Source: Streptomyces sp. A012304
Lineage (GTDB): Bacteria > Actinomycetota > Actinomycetes > Streptomycetales > Streptomycetaceae
NCBI RefSeq assembly: GCF_026008495.1
Contig: NZ_BQUN01000098.1
Coordinates: 357,538 to 421,537 of the forward strand
Length of the DNA: 64,000 nucleotides
Direction of reading: 5' to 3'
In this document: positions 17,364 to 25,847 of the stretch, piece by piece
How the letters are laid out: each line of letters begins with the position of its first letter
Numbering within the stretch: the first letter of the stretch is position 1
Translations under genes and position numbers: made by a program
The notes under the pieces: generated by a model
Told to the model about the DNA's origin: nothing
Database searches by the model: none
The model's input: only the letters and a program-made list of their open reading frames with translations

Positions 17364-18425
17364 ATGGAGACCACGGAGACGTTCGAGAGCCTCGTCCGCG
17401 CCGAGTTCACCCCGAAGAGCATCTACCTCAACACCGCGAGCAACGGCCTGCTGCCCGCCCGCACCGTCACCGCCCTGCACGAGGCGGCGCTGCTGCGGGC
17501 CGAGGGCAGGCCGCTCGCGCCGCTGCACGCGGACGTGGAGGCCTGCCGGGCCGCCTTCGCGCGGCTGGCCGGCGTCCCGGCCGACCGGGTGGCGGTGGGC
17601 GCCTCCGTCGCCGCGCACACCGGACTGATCGCCGCCTCCCTGCCCGCCGGCGCCGAAGTCCTCACCGCGGAGGGAGACTTCAGCTCCGTGGTGAACCCGT
17701 TCCACGTCCGTGGCGACCTCAAGGTCCGCACGGTCCCGCTGGAGCGGATCGCGGAGTCCGTCCGCCCCGGCACCGCACTCGTCGCGGTCAGCGCCGTCCA
17801 GTCCGCCGACGGGCGGATCGCCGACCTGCCCGCCCTGCGCGAGGCGGCCCGCGCCCACGGGGCGCGCACCTACGTCGACTGCTCCCAGGCCGCCGGCTGG
17901 CTGCCGATGGAGGCCGACGCCGACGACTTCCGCGCCTCCGTCTCCTTCAAATGGCTGCTCGGCCCGCACGGCACGGCCTTCCTCGTCCTCCCGGAGGACT
18001 TCGGCGGGCTGAGCCCGCTGCTGGCGGGATGGGTCGCGGGCGAGAAGCCGTGGGACAGCTGTTACGGGCCGGTGGCCGAACTCGCCCACAGCGCGCGGCG
18101 GTTCGACCTCACCCACGCCCTGTTCACCTTCGCCGGCCTGCGCCGCTCCCTCGAACTGATCGAGGAACTCGGCGTGGCCGCCGTCCAGGCCCACGACCTG
18201 GCGCTGGCGGACCGGTTCCGGGCCGGGCTCGAGGCGCTCGGCCACGAGCCCGTGCCCGCTCCCGGCTCGGCGATCGTCTCGGTGCCCCGACTCGGCTCCC
18301 GGCAGCCGGAGCTGAGCGAGGCGGGCATCGAGGTGTCCGACCGCGCGGGCAACCTGCGCGCGGCCTTCCACCTGTACAACACGGCCGCCGACGTGGACCG
18401 CCTGCTGGACGTGCTGGCGGCCTGA
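17364..18425 (+). CDS. Class V PLP-dependent aminotransferase
   Basis: 353-aa fold-type I PLP enzyme of the cysteine desulfurase/kynureninase-like branch. The PLP aspartate is in VDCSQAAG (D172) and the Schiff-base lysine in SFKWLLGPHG (K196). It lacks the conserved Cys loop expected of a true cysteine desulfurase, so another amino-acid lyase or transaminase is more likely. ATG 17364 starts METTETFESL; an in-frame ATG at 17328 lacks an RBS. It is monocistronic, ended by a strong hairpin, and convergent with ectD. Confidence 0.82.
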   Translation: METTETFESLVRAEFTPKSIYLNTASNGLLPARTVTALHEAALLRAEGRPLAPLHADVEACRAAFARLAGVPADRVAVGASVAAHTGLIAASLPAGAEVLTAEGDFSSVVNPFHVRGDLKVRTVPLERIAESVRPGTALVAVSAVQSADGRIADLPALREAARAHGARTYVDCSQAAGWLPMEADADDFRASVSFKWLLGPHGTAFLVLPEDFGGLSPLLAGWVAGEKPWDSCYGPVAELAHSARRFDLTHALFTFAGLRRSLELIEELGVAAVQAHDLALADRFRAGLEALGHEPVPAPGSAIVSVPRLGSRQPELSEAGIEVSDRAGNLRAAFHLYNTAADVDRLLDVLAA

Positions 18426-18438
18426 GGAAGTCAGGGCA

Positions 18439-18457
18439 CCGGGGGAGCAACCCCCGG
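18439..18457. terminator. Bidirectional terminator hairpin
   Basis: CCGGGGG-AGCAA-CCCCCGG, a perfect 7-bp stem between the convergent aminotransferase and ectD. Confidence 0.75.
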
Positions 18458-18476
18458 ACCCCCGGCCGGGCTCAGG

Positions 18477-19379
18477 TCACCGCACGGGAGTGAAGTCCCG
18501 CGCTCCGATGAACTCCGGCCGCCGCACCGGTGCCGCGAACGGTTCGACCGCGGCGTTCTCCACGCTGTTGAACACGATGAAGACGTTGCTGCGCGGGAAC
18601 GGCGTGATGTTGTCGCCCGACCCGTGCATGCAGTTGCAGTCGAACCAGGTCGCGGAACCGGCCCGCCCGGTGAACAGCTTGATGCCGTACGCGGAGGCCA
18701 TCTCGGTCAGCGCCTGGTCGGAGGGCGTGCCCGCGTCCTGCATCTGGAGCGACTTCTTGTAGTTGTCCTTCGGCGTGGCGCCGGCACAGCCGAGGAACGT
18801 CTTGTGCGAGCCCGGCATGATCATCAGGCCGCCGTTGGTGTCGTGATTCTCGGTCAGCGCGATCGAGACCGACACCGTCCGCATCCGGGGCAGGCCGTCC
18901 TCGGCGTGCCACGTCTCGAAGTCGGAGTGCCAGTAGAAGCCGGAGGCGCCGAAGCCCGGCTTGACGTTGATCCGCGACTGGTGGACGTACACGTCCGAGC
19001 CGAGGATCTGCCGGGCCCGGCCGACGACCCGCTCGTCGCGCACCAGGTTCGCGAAGACCTGGCTGATCCGGTGCACCTCGAAGACGGACCGGATCTCCTT
19101 CGACTGCGGCTCCACGATGGACCGCTCGTCGGCCCGGATCTCCGGGTCGGTCACCAGCCGCTCCAGCTCCTGCCGGTAGACGGCGACCTCGTCGTCGGTG
19201 ATGAGCTGGTCGACGGTGACGAAGCCGTCGTGCTCGAACGACTGGAGATCCATCGGCTCGAACGGGCCGGGCGCGTCCGGGGCGCCCCAGACGACCGGGT
19301 CCTGGCGGGGGACGGTCACCTCGGTGGCGCCGCGGCTGGGATACAGATCGGTGACGGTGGTGTCGGTGACGGTGGCCAT
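18477..19379 (-). CDS. ectD: Ectoine 5-hydroxylase
   Basis: 300-aa Fe(II)/2-oxoglutarate dioxygenase converting ectoine to 5-hydroxyectoine. The EctD signature FYWHSDFETWHAEDG spans residues about 148-162. Iron ligands are H151, D153 and H252 (MHGSGDN), close to H146/D148/H248 of the characterised enzyme. ATG 19379 has GAGGAGGTG upstream, overlapping the end of ectC; the gap to ectC is 7 bp. It is last in the ectABCD operon. Full length for the family. Confidence 0.97.
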   Translation of the reverse strand: MATVTDTTVTDLYPSRGATEVTVPRQDPVVWGAPDAPGPFEPMDLQSFEHDGFVTVDQLITDDEVAVYRQELERLVTDPEIRADERSIVEPQSKEIRSVFEVHRISQVFANLVRDERVVGRARQILGSDVYVHQSRINVKPGFGASGFYWHSDFETWHAEDGLPRMRTVSVSIALTENHDTNGGLMIMPGSHKTFLGCAGATPKDNYKKSLQMQDAGTPSDQALTEMASAYGIKLFTGRAGSATWFDCNCMHGSGDNITPFPRSNVFIVFNSVENAAVEPFAAPVRRPEFIGARDFTPVR

Positions 19380-19386
19380 GCGGGTG

Positions 19387-19821
19387 TCACACCTCCTCGG
19401 GCTCGGTGGGATGGGGGTCCTCCCAGGCATCTGGCTCTGGGGGAGGGTAGGTGCCGTTCTCGTCGTGGTCCTCCCGGCCCGTCACGGGCGGGTTGAACAC
19501 GCAGAGGCAGCGGAAGTCCTCCTTGACGCGCAGCGTGTGCCGCTCGTGGCCGTCGAGGAGGTACATGGTGCCGGGCGTGACGGTGTAGGTCCGCCCGGTC
19601 TCGTGGTCGGTGAGGTCGGCCTCGCCCTCGACGCAGACGACGGCCTCGACGTGGTTGGCGTACCACATCGACGTCTCCGTGCCCGCGTAGAGGACCGTCT
19701 CGTGCAGCGAGAAGCCGACCCTCTCCTTGGCGAGGACGATGCGTTTGCTCTCCCAGGTGCCGGACGCCGCCTTCACGTGCCGGTCGGTGCCTTCGATGTC
19801 CTTGAACGATCGGACGATCAC
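19387..19821 (-). CDS. ectC: L-ectoine synthase
   Basis: 144-aa cupin that cyclises N-gamma-acetyl-diaminobutyrate to ectoine. The start is GTG 19821 with AGGAGGAAG upstream. The cupin barrel includes MWYANHVEAVVCVEGEADL and GTMYLLDGHERHTLR, with conserved metal-site residues Glu/Tyr/His. An acidic C-terminal tail (PPPEPDAWEDPHPTEPEEV) extends a little beyond the minimal enzyme. It follows ectB after 40 bp. Confidence 0.97.
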   Translation of the reverse strand: MIVRSFKDIEGTDRHVKAASGTWESKRIVLAKERVGFSLHETVLYAGTETSMWYANHVEAVVCVEGEADLTDHETGRTYTVTPGTMYLLDGHERHTLRVKEDFRCLCVFNPPVTGREDHDENGTYPPPEPDAWEDPHPTEPEEV

Positions 19822-19861
19822 GGTGGTGCGCTTCCTCCTGGTCGGACGGTTTCCGGACTGG

Positions 19862-21133
19862 TCAGACGGTTTCCCGGACGGCGCGGGCGAGGACGCCCAG
19901 GCCCTCGTCCAGCTCCTCGGGCGTGATGGTGAGGGCCGGCAGCAGCTTGACGACCTCGCTCTCGGGGCCGGACGTCTCGACCAGCAGCCCGAGCTCGAAG
20001 GCGCGCCGCGCGACCCGCGCGGCCCGTGCCTTGTCGTGGAACTCCAGGCCCCACACCAGGCCGCGGCCGCGGTACTCCTTGACGTCGGCGAGGTTCTCCT
20101 CGCAGATCGCGATGAGCCCCTGCTCGACCTGCTCGCCGCGCGCCCGGGTCTGCTTCTCCATCGCCGAGCCGTCGGCCCAGTACGTCTCCAGAGCGGCGGT
20201 GGCCGTCACGAAAGCCGGGTTGTTGCCGCGGAAGGTGCCGTTGTGCTCGCCGGGCTCCCACACGTCCAGCTCGGGCTTGAACAGGCACAGCGACATGGGC
20301 AGGCCGTAGCCGCTGATGGACTTGGACACGGTGACGATGTCCGGGACGATGCCGGCCTCCTCGAAGGAGAAGAAGGCGCCGGTACGGCCGCAGCCCATCT
20401 GGATGTCGTCGACGATCAGCAGCATGTCCTGCCGCTCGCACAGCCCGGCGAGCGCCCGCAGCCACTCCGGGCGGGCGACGTTGATGCCGCCTTCGCCCTG
20501 CACGGTCTCGACGATCACGGCGGCGGGCTTGTTCAGCCCGGAGCCCTGGTCCTCCAGGAGCCGCTCGAACCACAGGAAGTCCGGGACCGTGCCGTCGAAG
20601 TAGTTGTCGAACGGCATCGGGGTGCCGTGCACCAGGGGGATGCCGGCGCCCGCCCGCTTGAAGGCGTTGCCGGTGACGGCGAGGGAGCCCAGCGACATCC
20701 CGTGGAAGGCGTTGGTGAACGACACGATCGCCTCGCGCCCCTTCACCTTCCGCGCCAGCTTCAGCGCGGACTCCACGGCGTTGGTGCCCGTCGGGCCCGG
20801 GAACATGACCTTGTACGGCAGATCACGCGGCCTGAGCACCAGGTCCTGGAAGGTCTCCAGGAACGACCGCTTGGCGACGGTGGACATGTCGAGCCCGTGG
20901 GTGACACCGTCCCGCAGCAGGTAGTCGATCAACGCCCGTTTCAGCACGGGGTTGTTGTGGCCGTAGTTGAGCGAGCCGGCGCCGGCGAAGAAGTCGAGGT
21001 ACCGGTGGCCGTCCTCGTCCTCCATACGGCTGCCCTGCGCGCGGTCGAAGACGACGGGCCAGCCGCGGCAGTAGCTGCGCACCTCCGACTCGAGGGTCTC
21101 GAAGACACTGAGGTCGGGCTGGGTGATGGTCAC
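19862..21133 (-). CDS. ectB: Diaminobutyrate-2-oxoglutarate transaminase
   Basis: 423-aa class III PLP aminotransferase making L-2,4-diaminobutyrate from aspartate semialdehyde. Hallmarks are FFAGAGSLNYGHNNP, GPTGTNAVESALKLAR, VDDIQMGCGRTG (PLP Asp) and TVSKSISGYG with Lys271 as the Schiff-base residue. ATG 21133. A 73-bp gap upstream to ectA is purine-rich (many GGGG/AGA on the plus strand). Second gene of the operon. Confidence 0.97.
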   Translation of the reverse strand: MTITQPDLSVFETLESEVRSYCRGWPVVFDRAQGSRMEDEDGHRYLDFFAGAGSLNYGHNNPVLKRALIDYLLRDGVTHGLDMSTVAKRSFLETFQDLVLRPRDLPYKVMFPGPTGTNAVESALKLARKVKGREAIVSFTNAFHGMSLGSLAVTGNAFKRAGAGIPLVHGTPMPFDNYFDGTVPDFLWFERLLEDQGSGLNKPAAVIVETVQGEGGINVARPEWLRALAGLCERQDMLLIVDDIQMGCGRTGAFFSFEEAGIVPDIVTVSKSISGYGLPMSLCLFKPELDVWEPGEHNGTFRGNNPAFVTATAALETYWADGSAMEKQTRARGEQVEQGLIAICEENLADVKEYRGRGLVWGLEFHDKARAARVARRAFELGLLVETSGPESEVVKLLPALTITPEELDEGLGVLARAVRETV

Positions 21134-21206
21134 GGCGAAACGCTCCTCGAAGCGATGGTGGGGGGAGTGGGGATCGGGGAGATGGGGGGAGGGGAGAGAG
21201 GGGAGG

Positions 21207-21722
21207 TCAGGCGGGGGCGCTCGTCAACGGCCCGATGCGGTAGAGCACTTCGGGGTCGTGCGGGCCGTCCGGGAACAGGCCCGAGCCGAACAGCACCTCC
21301 CGGGTGACGCTCGCCCCGTGCCGGGCGGCGTAGGAGGTGAACAGCCGCTCGGAGGCGGTGTTGCCCGGCGTGATGGTGGTCTCGACGGTGGTGATCGGGT
21401 GCTCGGCGGCGATCCGTGCGGTCAGCGCGTCGAGCAGCGCGGCGGCGAGGCCGCGGCCGCGGTGGGCGGCGTCGACCGCCACCTGCCACACCAGCAGGGT
21501 GTCCGGGGCCTCGGGCCGTACGTAGCCGGTGACGAACCCGACGGGCTCCCCGCCCTCCGCACGCGCCACCGCCGAGGTGCCGGCGAAGTCACGGCACCAC
21601 AGCAGATAGCTGTAGGAGGAGTTCAGGTCGAGCGTCTTGGATTCCTTGGCTATACGCCAGAGCGCGGCCCCGTCGGCCACCGACGGGCGGTCGATCCGCA
21701 GGTCTGCTTGTGTGGCAGTCAT
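21207..21722 (-). CDS. ectA: Diaminobutyrate acetyltransferase
   Basis: 171-aa GNAT enzyme acetylating diaminobutyrate, first committed step to ectoine. The acetyl-CoA loop is VDAAHRGRGLAAALL, and TPGNTASERLF matches motif B; the N-terminal SSYSYLLWCRDF segment is typical of EctA. ATG 21722 has no shine-dalgarno; instead TAAATT lies 8 nt upstream, suggesting a leaderless transcript. First gene of ectABCD. Confidence 0.96.
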   Translation of the reverse strand: MTATQADLRIDRPSVADGAALWRIAKESKTLDLNSSYSYLLWCRDFAGTSAVARAEGGEPVGFVTGYVRPEAPDTLLVWQVAVDAAHRGRGLAAALLDALTARIAAEHPITTVETTITPGNTASERLFTSYAARHGASVTREVLFGSGLFPDGPHDPEVLYRIGPLTSAPA

Positions 21723-22083
21723 GCGGATTGAATTTACCGATGGAAATTAAAAAATGCATGGGGGGACGGGGTTACGTGGAGCGTGCTCCTGTGTTATTCG
21801 CGCGAGCGGGTGGGCGTGCGCGAGAAGAGGACGGTATGTCCTGCTTTGTCTGGAGCATAAGGGGCAGAACAGCCGCTCTGTGGAACGTGTCACACGAGTG
21901 AAACCCTCACGAGATCTACCCGGAACACGCCGCTCGACGTTCGCGAAATCTTTGCGTTTAGCGCCGGAGAAAGCGGGCAGAAGAACAACGGAAATCCACC
22001 CGCTGGAATTGCCCGCCAATTACGCTGAATTCAAGTTCCGGTAACTCCGCCGATGCGCTCACGAAGAAAGTCCGCGCGGCGCC
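21723..22083. other. 361-bp gap upstream of ectABCD
   Basis: Lower-GC DNA between ectA and the 3' end of the upstream minus-strand aminotransferase gene. It contains the ect promoter and presumably its osmotic control sites. Short frames on both strands (for example 21747-22019 minus) have no RBS and unusual composition; I do not call them genes. Confidence 0.5.
21731..21736 (-). promoter_or_regulatory. ectA -10 box, predicted leaderless promoter
   Basis: TAAATT (TANNNT class) on the minus strand ends 8 nt before the ectA ATG, inside an AT-rich island (about 21725-21757) that stands out in this GC-rich DNA. A -35 is unclear; ATGCAT lies 17 bp upstream. Confidence 0.5.
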
Positions 22084-23184
22084 TCAGCGCCAGGCGGTCT
22101 CCGCCGCCCGCAGCGCCCCCGTCAGATCCACGTCCAGGCCCTTCTCCGCGAGGGCCGTGCCCAGGGCCGTCAGGCAGGTGCGGACCGTGCCCGGGGTGGC
22201 GTCGGGGCCGTAGTGGTTGACGCGGATCATCTCCTTGGCCAGGGCTCCTCCGCCCGCGGCCAGCGGCAGCGCGGGGTCCGCCGCCAGGGCGCGGGCCACC
22301 AGTTCCGAGGCGACGACGCCGGAGGGCGAGCGCAGGGTCGTGGCGACGGGCGCCGCCTCCTTCGCCTCGTACACATACGGCTCCAGGCCGCCGCCCAGGG
22401 CCGCCGCGCCCGCGCGGGTCGCCGCCGCGGCGGACGCGTGCCGGGCCATCAGCCTGTCCAGGCCCTCCGCCTCGATCCGCGCCACGCACGCCTCCAGCGC
22501 CAGCATCTCCAGCTGGGCCGGCGCGTGCAGCAGCGCCTTGCGGCCGCCGTCCACCCACCGCTCCTTCCAGTCCAGCAGCGAGAGGTAGGAGCGGCGCGGC
22601 GCCTTGGGGTTCGCGGCCATCCGCGCCCACGCCCGCTCGCTCACCGACACCGCCGACACACCCGCCGGACCACCCATCGCCTTCTGCGCGCCGATCACGC
22701 ACAGGTCCACGCCCCACGCGTCCGGCAGCACCGGCTCCGCCCCGACCGAGGCGACCGCGTCCAGGTAGAACAGCGCGCCCCGCTCCTTCACCACCTCCCC
22801 GATCTCCGCGACCGGGTTGGTGTTGCCGGTGGCCGCCTCCGCGTGCACCAGGGACACGAAGTCGATCTCCGGGTGCTCGGCGAACGCCTCCCGGATCTGC
22901 TCGGCGGTGACCGCCGTGTGGAAGGGGACCGCGAGATCGATCACCGTGGCGCCGCAGTCCCGCAGCCAGTCGCCGAAGGTCTGCCCGTAGGGGCCGGTGA
23001 TCACGTTCAGCGCGGTCGTGCCGGGTCCGGCCGTCGCCCGGATCGCGCCCTCCAGCGGCAGCAGCGCCTCGCCCTGCATGATCACGACGTCCTGTTCGGT
23101 GCTCAGCAGGCGTGCCACGCGGTCCTCGATCGACGCGAAGCGGGCGGCACTCAGCGGGGTCAGGTCCAGGAACGGGTGTGTCAC
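22084..23184 (-). CDS. Class V aminotransferase, serine/alanine-glyoxylate type
   Basis: 366-aa PLP enzyme resembling alanine-glyoxylate and serine-pyruvate aminotransferases. PLP Asp in YLDAVASVGAEP (D142) and Schiff-base Lys in IGAQKAMGGPAGVS (K168). GTG 23184 is preceded by GAGAGAG. C-terminal MIRVNHYGPDATPGTV is also family-typical. Substrate inferred only from family. It is divergent from the amino-acid ABC transporter, so a shared nitrogen-metabolism role is possible. Confidence 0.84.
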   Translation of the reverse strand: MTHPFLDLTPLSAARFASIEDRVARLLSTEQDVVIMQGEALLPLEGAIRATAGPGTTALNVITGPYGQTFGDWLRDCGATVIDLAVPFHTAVTAEQIREAFAEHPEIDFVSLVHAEAATGNTNPVAEIGEVVKERGALFYLDAVASVGAEPVLPDAWGVDLCVIGAQKAMGGPAGVSAVSVSERAWARMAANPKAPRRSYLSLLDWKERWVDGGRKALLHAPAQLEMLALEACVARIEAEGLDRLMARHASAAAATRAGAAALGGGLEPYVYEAKEAAPVATTLRSPSGVVASELVARALAADPALPLAAGGGALAKEMIRVNHYGPDATPGTVRTCLTALGTALAEKGLDVDLTGALRAAETAWR

Positions 23185-23296
23185 GGCGGTGCTCTCTCTT
23201 CACTCACGGGGTAGAGGTGACGAGAGTAACCGGCACCCAACCCGCCCCTCCGACTGGCGACTTCTTAGGCCTGACCGCCCCATGACCAACGGTTTG

Positions 23297-23313
23297 GTTT
23301 GAGAGCCTCAAAC
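23297..23313. promoter_or_regulatory. 17-bp palindrome over the transporter -35
   Basis: GTTTGAG-AGC-CTCAAAC, a perfect 7-3-7 inverted repeat, covers the -35 element of the amino-acid ABC transporter promoter. A repressor bound here would block RNA polymerase. No protein is assigned. Confidence 0.75.
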
Positions 23314-23326
23314 ATCTCCTTATAAT
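23299..23326 (+). promoter_or_regulatory. Sigma-70/HrdB-type promoter of the ABC transporter
   Basis: TTGAGA (23299-23304), 16-bp spacer, perfect TATAAT (23321-23326). Predicted start near 23333, giving a leader of about 28 nt before GTG 23361. Confidence 0.8.
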
Positions 23327-23360
23327 CAGAACCTACAGTTCTCTTACAGGAAGGCCCGCC

Positions 23361-24212
23361 GTGAACACCCTCCCCGGGCGACGGACCCGCATCCTGGCCG
23401 CCACCACCGCTACGGCCGGGCTGATGCTCGTGGCTGCCTGCACCTCCAGCGACGACGGGGGCAGCGGCTCCAAGACCGCCGCCGGTGGTGTCCAGCTGGT
23501 CAAGGGCGGACAGCTCACCACCTGCACCCACCTGCCGTACCCGCCGTTCCAGTCGGAGATCGACGGCAAGGTGCAGGGGTTCGACGTGTCCCTCATCGAC
23601 CTGGTCGCCGAGGACCTCGGGGTGAAGCAGGAGATCCTCGACACGCCCTTCGAGAACTTCAAGACCGGCGCCTTCCTCAACTCCGGCGAGTGCGACCTGG
23701 CCGCGGCCGGCATGACCATCACCGAGGAGCGCAAGAAGAACGTCGACTTCTCCGACCCGTACTTCGACGCCACGCAGGCCGTCCTCGTCGACAAGAAGGC
23801 CGGCGTGAACTCCCTCGCCGACGTCAAGTCCAAGAACGTCAAGCTCGGCGCCCAGGCGCAGACCACCGGCGAGGACTACGCCAAGAAGCAGGGCTTCGAC
23901 CCGGTCTCCTTCGAGTCCTCCGACGCCGTCCTCAACGGCCTGCGCACCGGCCAGGTCAAGGCCGTCATCATCGACTACCCGGTCGTCCAGGGCTGGCTGA
24001 AGGACAAGGCCACCGCCGGCGCCTTCGAGGTCGTCGACAACCTCAACACCGGTGAGCAGTACGGCTTCACGGTGAAGAAGGGCAACGCCGAGCTCGTCGC
24101 CGCCCTCAACAAGGCGATCGCCGAGGCGAAGGCCGACGGCACCTACAAGAAGCTGTACGAGCAGTGGATCGGCCCGTACGACGCGTCCGTCGCCTCACCG
24201 TCCGCCTCATGA
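23361..24212 (+). CDS. Amino-acid ABC transporter substrate-binding lipoprotein
   Basis: 283-aa periplasmic-binding-type lipoprotein. Lipobox LVAAC places the lipidated Cys at residue 27. The mature domain (PF00497-like) has PPFQSEIDGKVQGFDVSLIDLV, CDLAAAGMTITEERKKNVDFSDPY and a C-terminal AIAEAKADGTYKKLYEQWIG, as in polar amino-acid (glutamine/glutamate/cystine-type) receptors. GTG 23361 with AGGAAGG upstream. It is followed by permease and ATPase with ATGA overlaps. Ligand not determinable by eye. Confidence 0.92.
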   Translation: MNTLPGRRTRILAATTATAGLMLVAACTSSDDGGSGSKTAAGGVQLVKGGQLTTCTHLPYPPFQSEIDGKVQGFDVSLIDLVAEDLGVKQEILDTPFENFKTGAFLNSGECDLAAAGMTITEERKKNVDFSDPYFDATQAVLVDKKAGVNSLADVKSKNVKLGAQAQTTGEDYAKKQGFDPVSFESSDAVLNGLRTGQVKAVIIDYPVVQGWLKDKATAGAFEVVDNLNTGEQYGFTVKKGNAELVAALNKAIAEAKADGTYKKLYEQWIGPYDASVASPSAS

Positions 24213-25045
24213 GTGCCGACACCGAGCCGAAAGCGACACCCCGCCGCAAGGGGCTGACCCGCCGCCGGAAGCGCGCCCTGTCGCGCGGCGTCCAGTACGC
24301 CGTCTTCGTCGCCGCCGTGATCGCCTTCGCGGTCTCGGCGGACTGGGACCGGCTGCAGAACCAGTTCGCGCAGGCCGACGTCGCCGAGCGGATGTTCCCG
24401 GACGTCATCACGCTGGCGCTGAAGAACACCGTGCTCTACACGGTGTCCGGCTTCGCCGTCGGACTGGCCCTCGGCATGGTCATCGCCCTGATGCGGCTGT
24501 CGTCCGTGGGCCCCTACCGCTGGCTGGCCGGCGTCTACATCGAGATCTTCCGCGGCCTGCCCGCCCTGCTGATCTTCATCTTCATCGGTGTCGCGGTGCC
24601 GCTGGCCTTCCCCGGCACGGAGATCGTCGGCGGGACGTACGGCAAGGTCGCCCTGGCCCTCGGCCTGGTGGCCGCCGCGTACATGGCGGAGACGATCCGC
24701 GCGGGCATCCAGGCGGTCCCCAAGGGCCAGATGGAAGCGGCCCGCTCGCTGGGCTTCTCCCCGGCCCGCGCCATGGTCTCGATCATCATCCCGCAGGCCT
24801 TCCGCATCATCCTCCCGCCGCTGACCAACGAACTGGTCCTGCTGTTCAAGGACTCCTCCCTCGTGCTGTTCCTCGGTGTCACGCTGGCTGAGCGGGAACT
24901 GTCCAAGTACGGCCGTGACCTGGCCAGTACCACCGCCAACTCCACGCCGATCCTCGTCGCCGGCCTGTGCTACCTGCTGGTCACGATCCCGCTCGGCTTC
25001 GTCGTGCGCCGCATGGAGGCGAAGGCCCAGGAGGCCGTGAAATGA
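24209..25045 (+). CDS. Amino-acid ABC transporter permease
   Basis: 278-aa His/Glu/Gln/Arg-type permease. A basic N-terminal tail (about 28 aa) precedes about five or six membrane segments. The EAA loop that docks the ATPase is AETIRAGIQAVPKGQMEAARSLG (about residues 170-192). ATG 24209 overlaps the receptor stop as ATGA. Only one permease is present, so it probably works as a homodimer. Confidence 0.92.
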   Translation: MSADTEPKATPRRKGLTRRRKRALSRGVQYAVFVAAVIAFAVSADWDRLQNQFAQADVAERMFPDVITLALKNTVLYTVSGFAVGLALGMVIALMRLSSVGPYRWLAGVYIEIFRGLPALLIFIFIGVAVPLAFPGTEIVGGTYGKVALALGLVAAAYMAETIRAGIQAVPKGQMEAARSLGFSPARAMVSIIIPQAFRIILPPLTNELVLLFKDSSLVLFLGVTLAERELSKYGRDLASTTANSTPILVAGLCYLLVTIPLGFVVRRMEAKAQEAVK

Positions 25046-25833
25046 GCCGACCGGAGATCGACGTCCGTGCACTGCACAAGTCCTTCGGCGCCAACGAGGT
25101 GCTGCGCGGCATCGACCTGGAGATCGGCCAGGGCGAGGTCGTGTGCGTCATCGGCCCGTCGGGTTCGGGCAAGTCGACGCTGCTGAGGTGCGTCAACCTC
25201 CTGGAGGAGCCCACCAGGGGCCAGGTCTTCGTCGGCGGCACCGAGCTGACCGACCCCGACGTCGACATCGACGCCGCCCGCCGCCGGATCGGCATGGTCT
25301 TCCAGCAGTTCAACCTCTTCCCGCACCTGACGGTGACCGAGAACCTGACCCTGCCGCAGCGCCGGGTGCTCAGGCGGGACAAGGCGCGGGCCGCGGAGGT
25401 GGCCGCGGAGAACCTGGAGCGGGTCGGCCTGTCCGAGAAGGCGGACGCCTACCCGTCCTCCCTCTCCGGCGGCCAGCAGCAGCGGGTCGCGATCGCCCGC
25501 GCGCTGGCGATGGGCCCCGAGGTGATGCTGTTCGACGAGCCGACCTCGGCGCTCGACCCGGAGCTGGTGGGCGACGTCCTCGCTGTCATGCGCAGGCTCG
25601 CGAACGAGGGCATGACGATGATGGTGGTCACCCACGAGATGACCTTCGCCCGTGAGGTCGCCGACCGGGTCGTCTTCATGGACGGCGGCGTGATCGTCGA
25701 GGACGGCACCCCCGAGCAGGTCATCGGCGCCCCCCGCCACGAACGCACCCGCCACTTCCTCTCCCGCCTCCTCGACCCGGCGATGGCCGAGGTGGAGGAG
25801 GAGACGTCCGACCAGGTGGGCGACGGCACCTGA
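25042..25833 (+). CDS. Amino-acid ABC transporter ATP-binding protein
   Basis: 263-aa ATPase. Walker A GPSGSGKST, Q-loop FQQFNLFPHLTV, signature LSGGQQQR, Walker B VMLFDEPTSALDPE, and switch His in VTHEM, typical of GlnQ-like polar amino-acid importers. ATG 25042 overlaps the permease stop. An acidic extension of about 20 residues (AEVEEETSDQVGDGT) ends the protein. Confidence 0.94.
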   Translation: MSRPEIDVRALHKSFGANEVLRGIDLEIGQGEVVCVIGPSGSGKSTLLRCVNLLEEPTRGQVFVGGTELTDPDVDIDAARRRIGMVFQQFNLFPHLTVTENLTLPQRRVLRRDKARAAEVAAENLERVGLSEKADAYPSSLSGGQQQRVAIARALAMGPEVMLFDEPTSALDPELVGDVLAVMRRLANEGMTMMVVTHEMTFAREVADRVVFMDGGVIVEDGTPEQVIGAPRHERTRHFLSRLLDPAMAEVEEETSDQVGDGT

Positions 25834-25847
25834 CTAAGGTGCGGTAC

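Noticed and set aside
17364..18425. Calling this aminotransferase a cysteine desulfurase
   Set aside because: The Lys motif fits class V but the catalytic Cys loop of IscS/SufS is not visible.
21747..22019. Short frames upstream of ectA on both strands
   Set aside because: No RBS, atypical codon use and location in the promoter gap.
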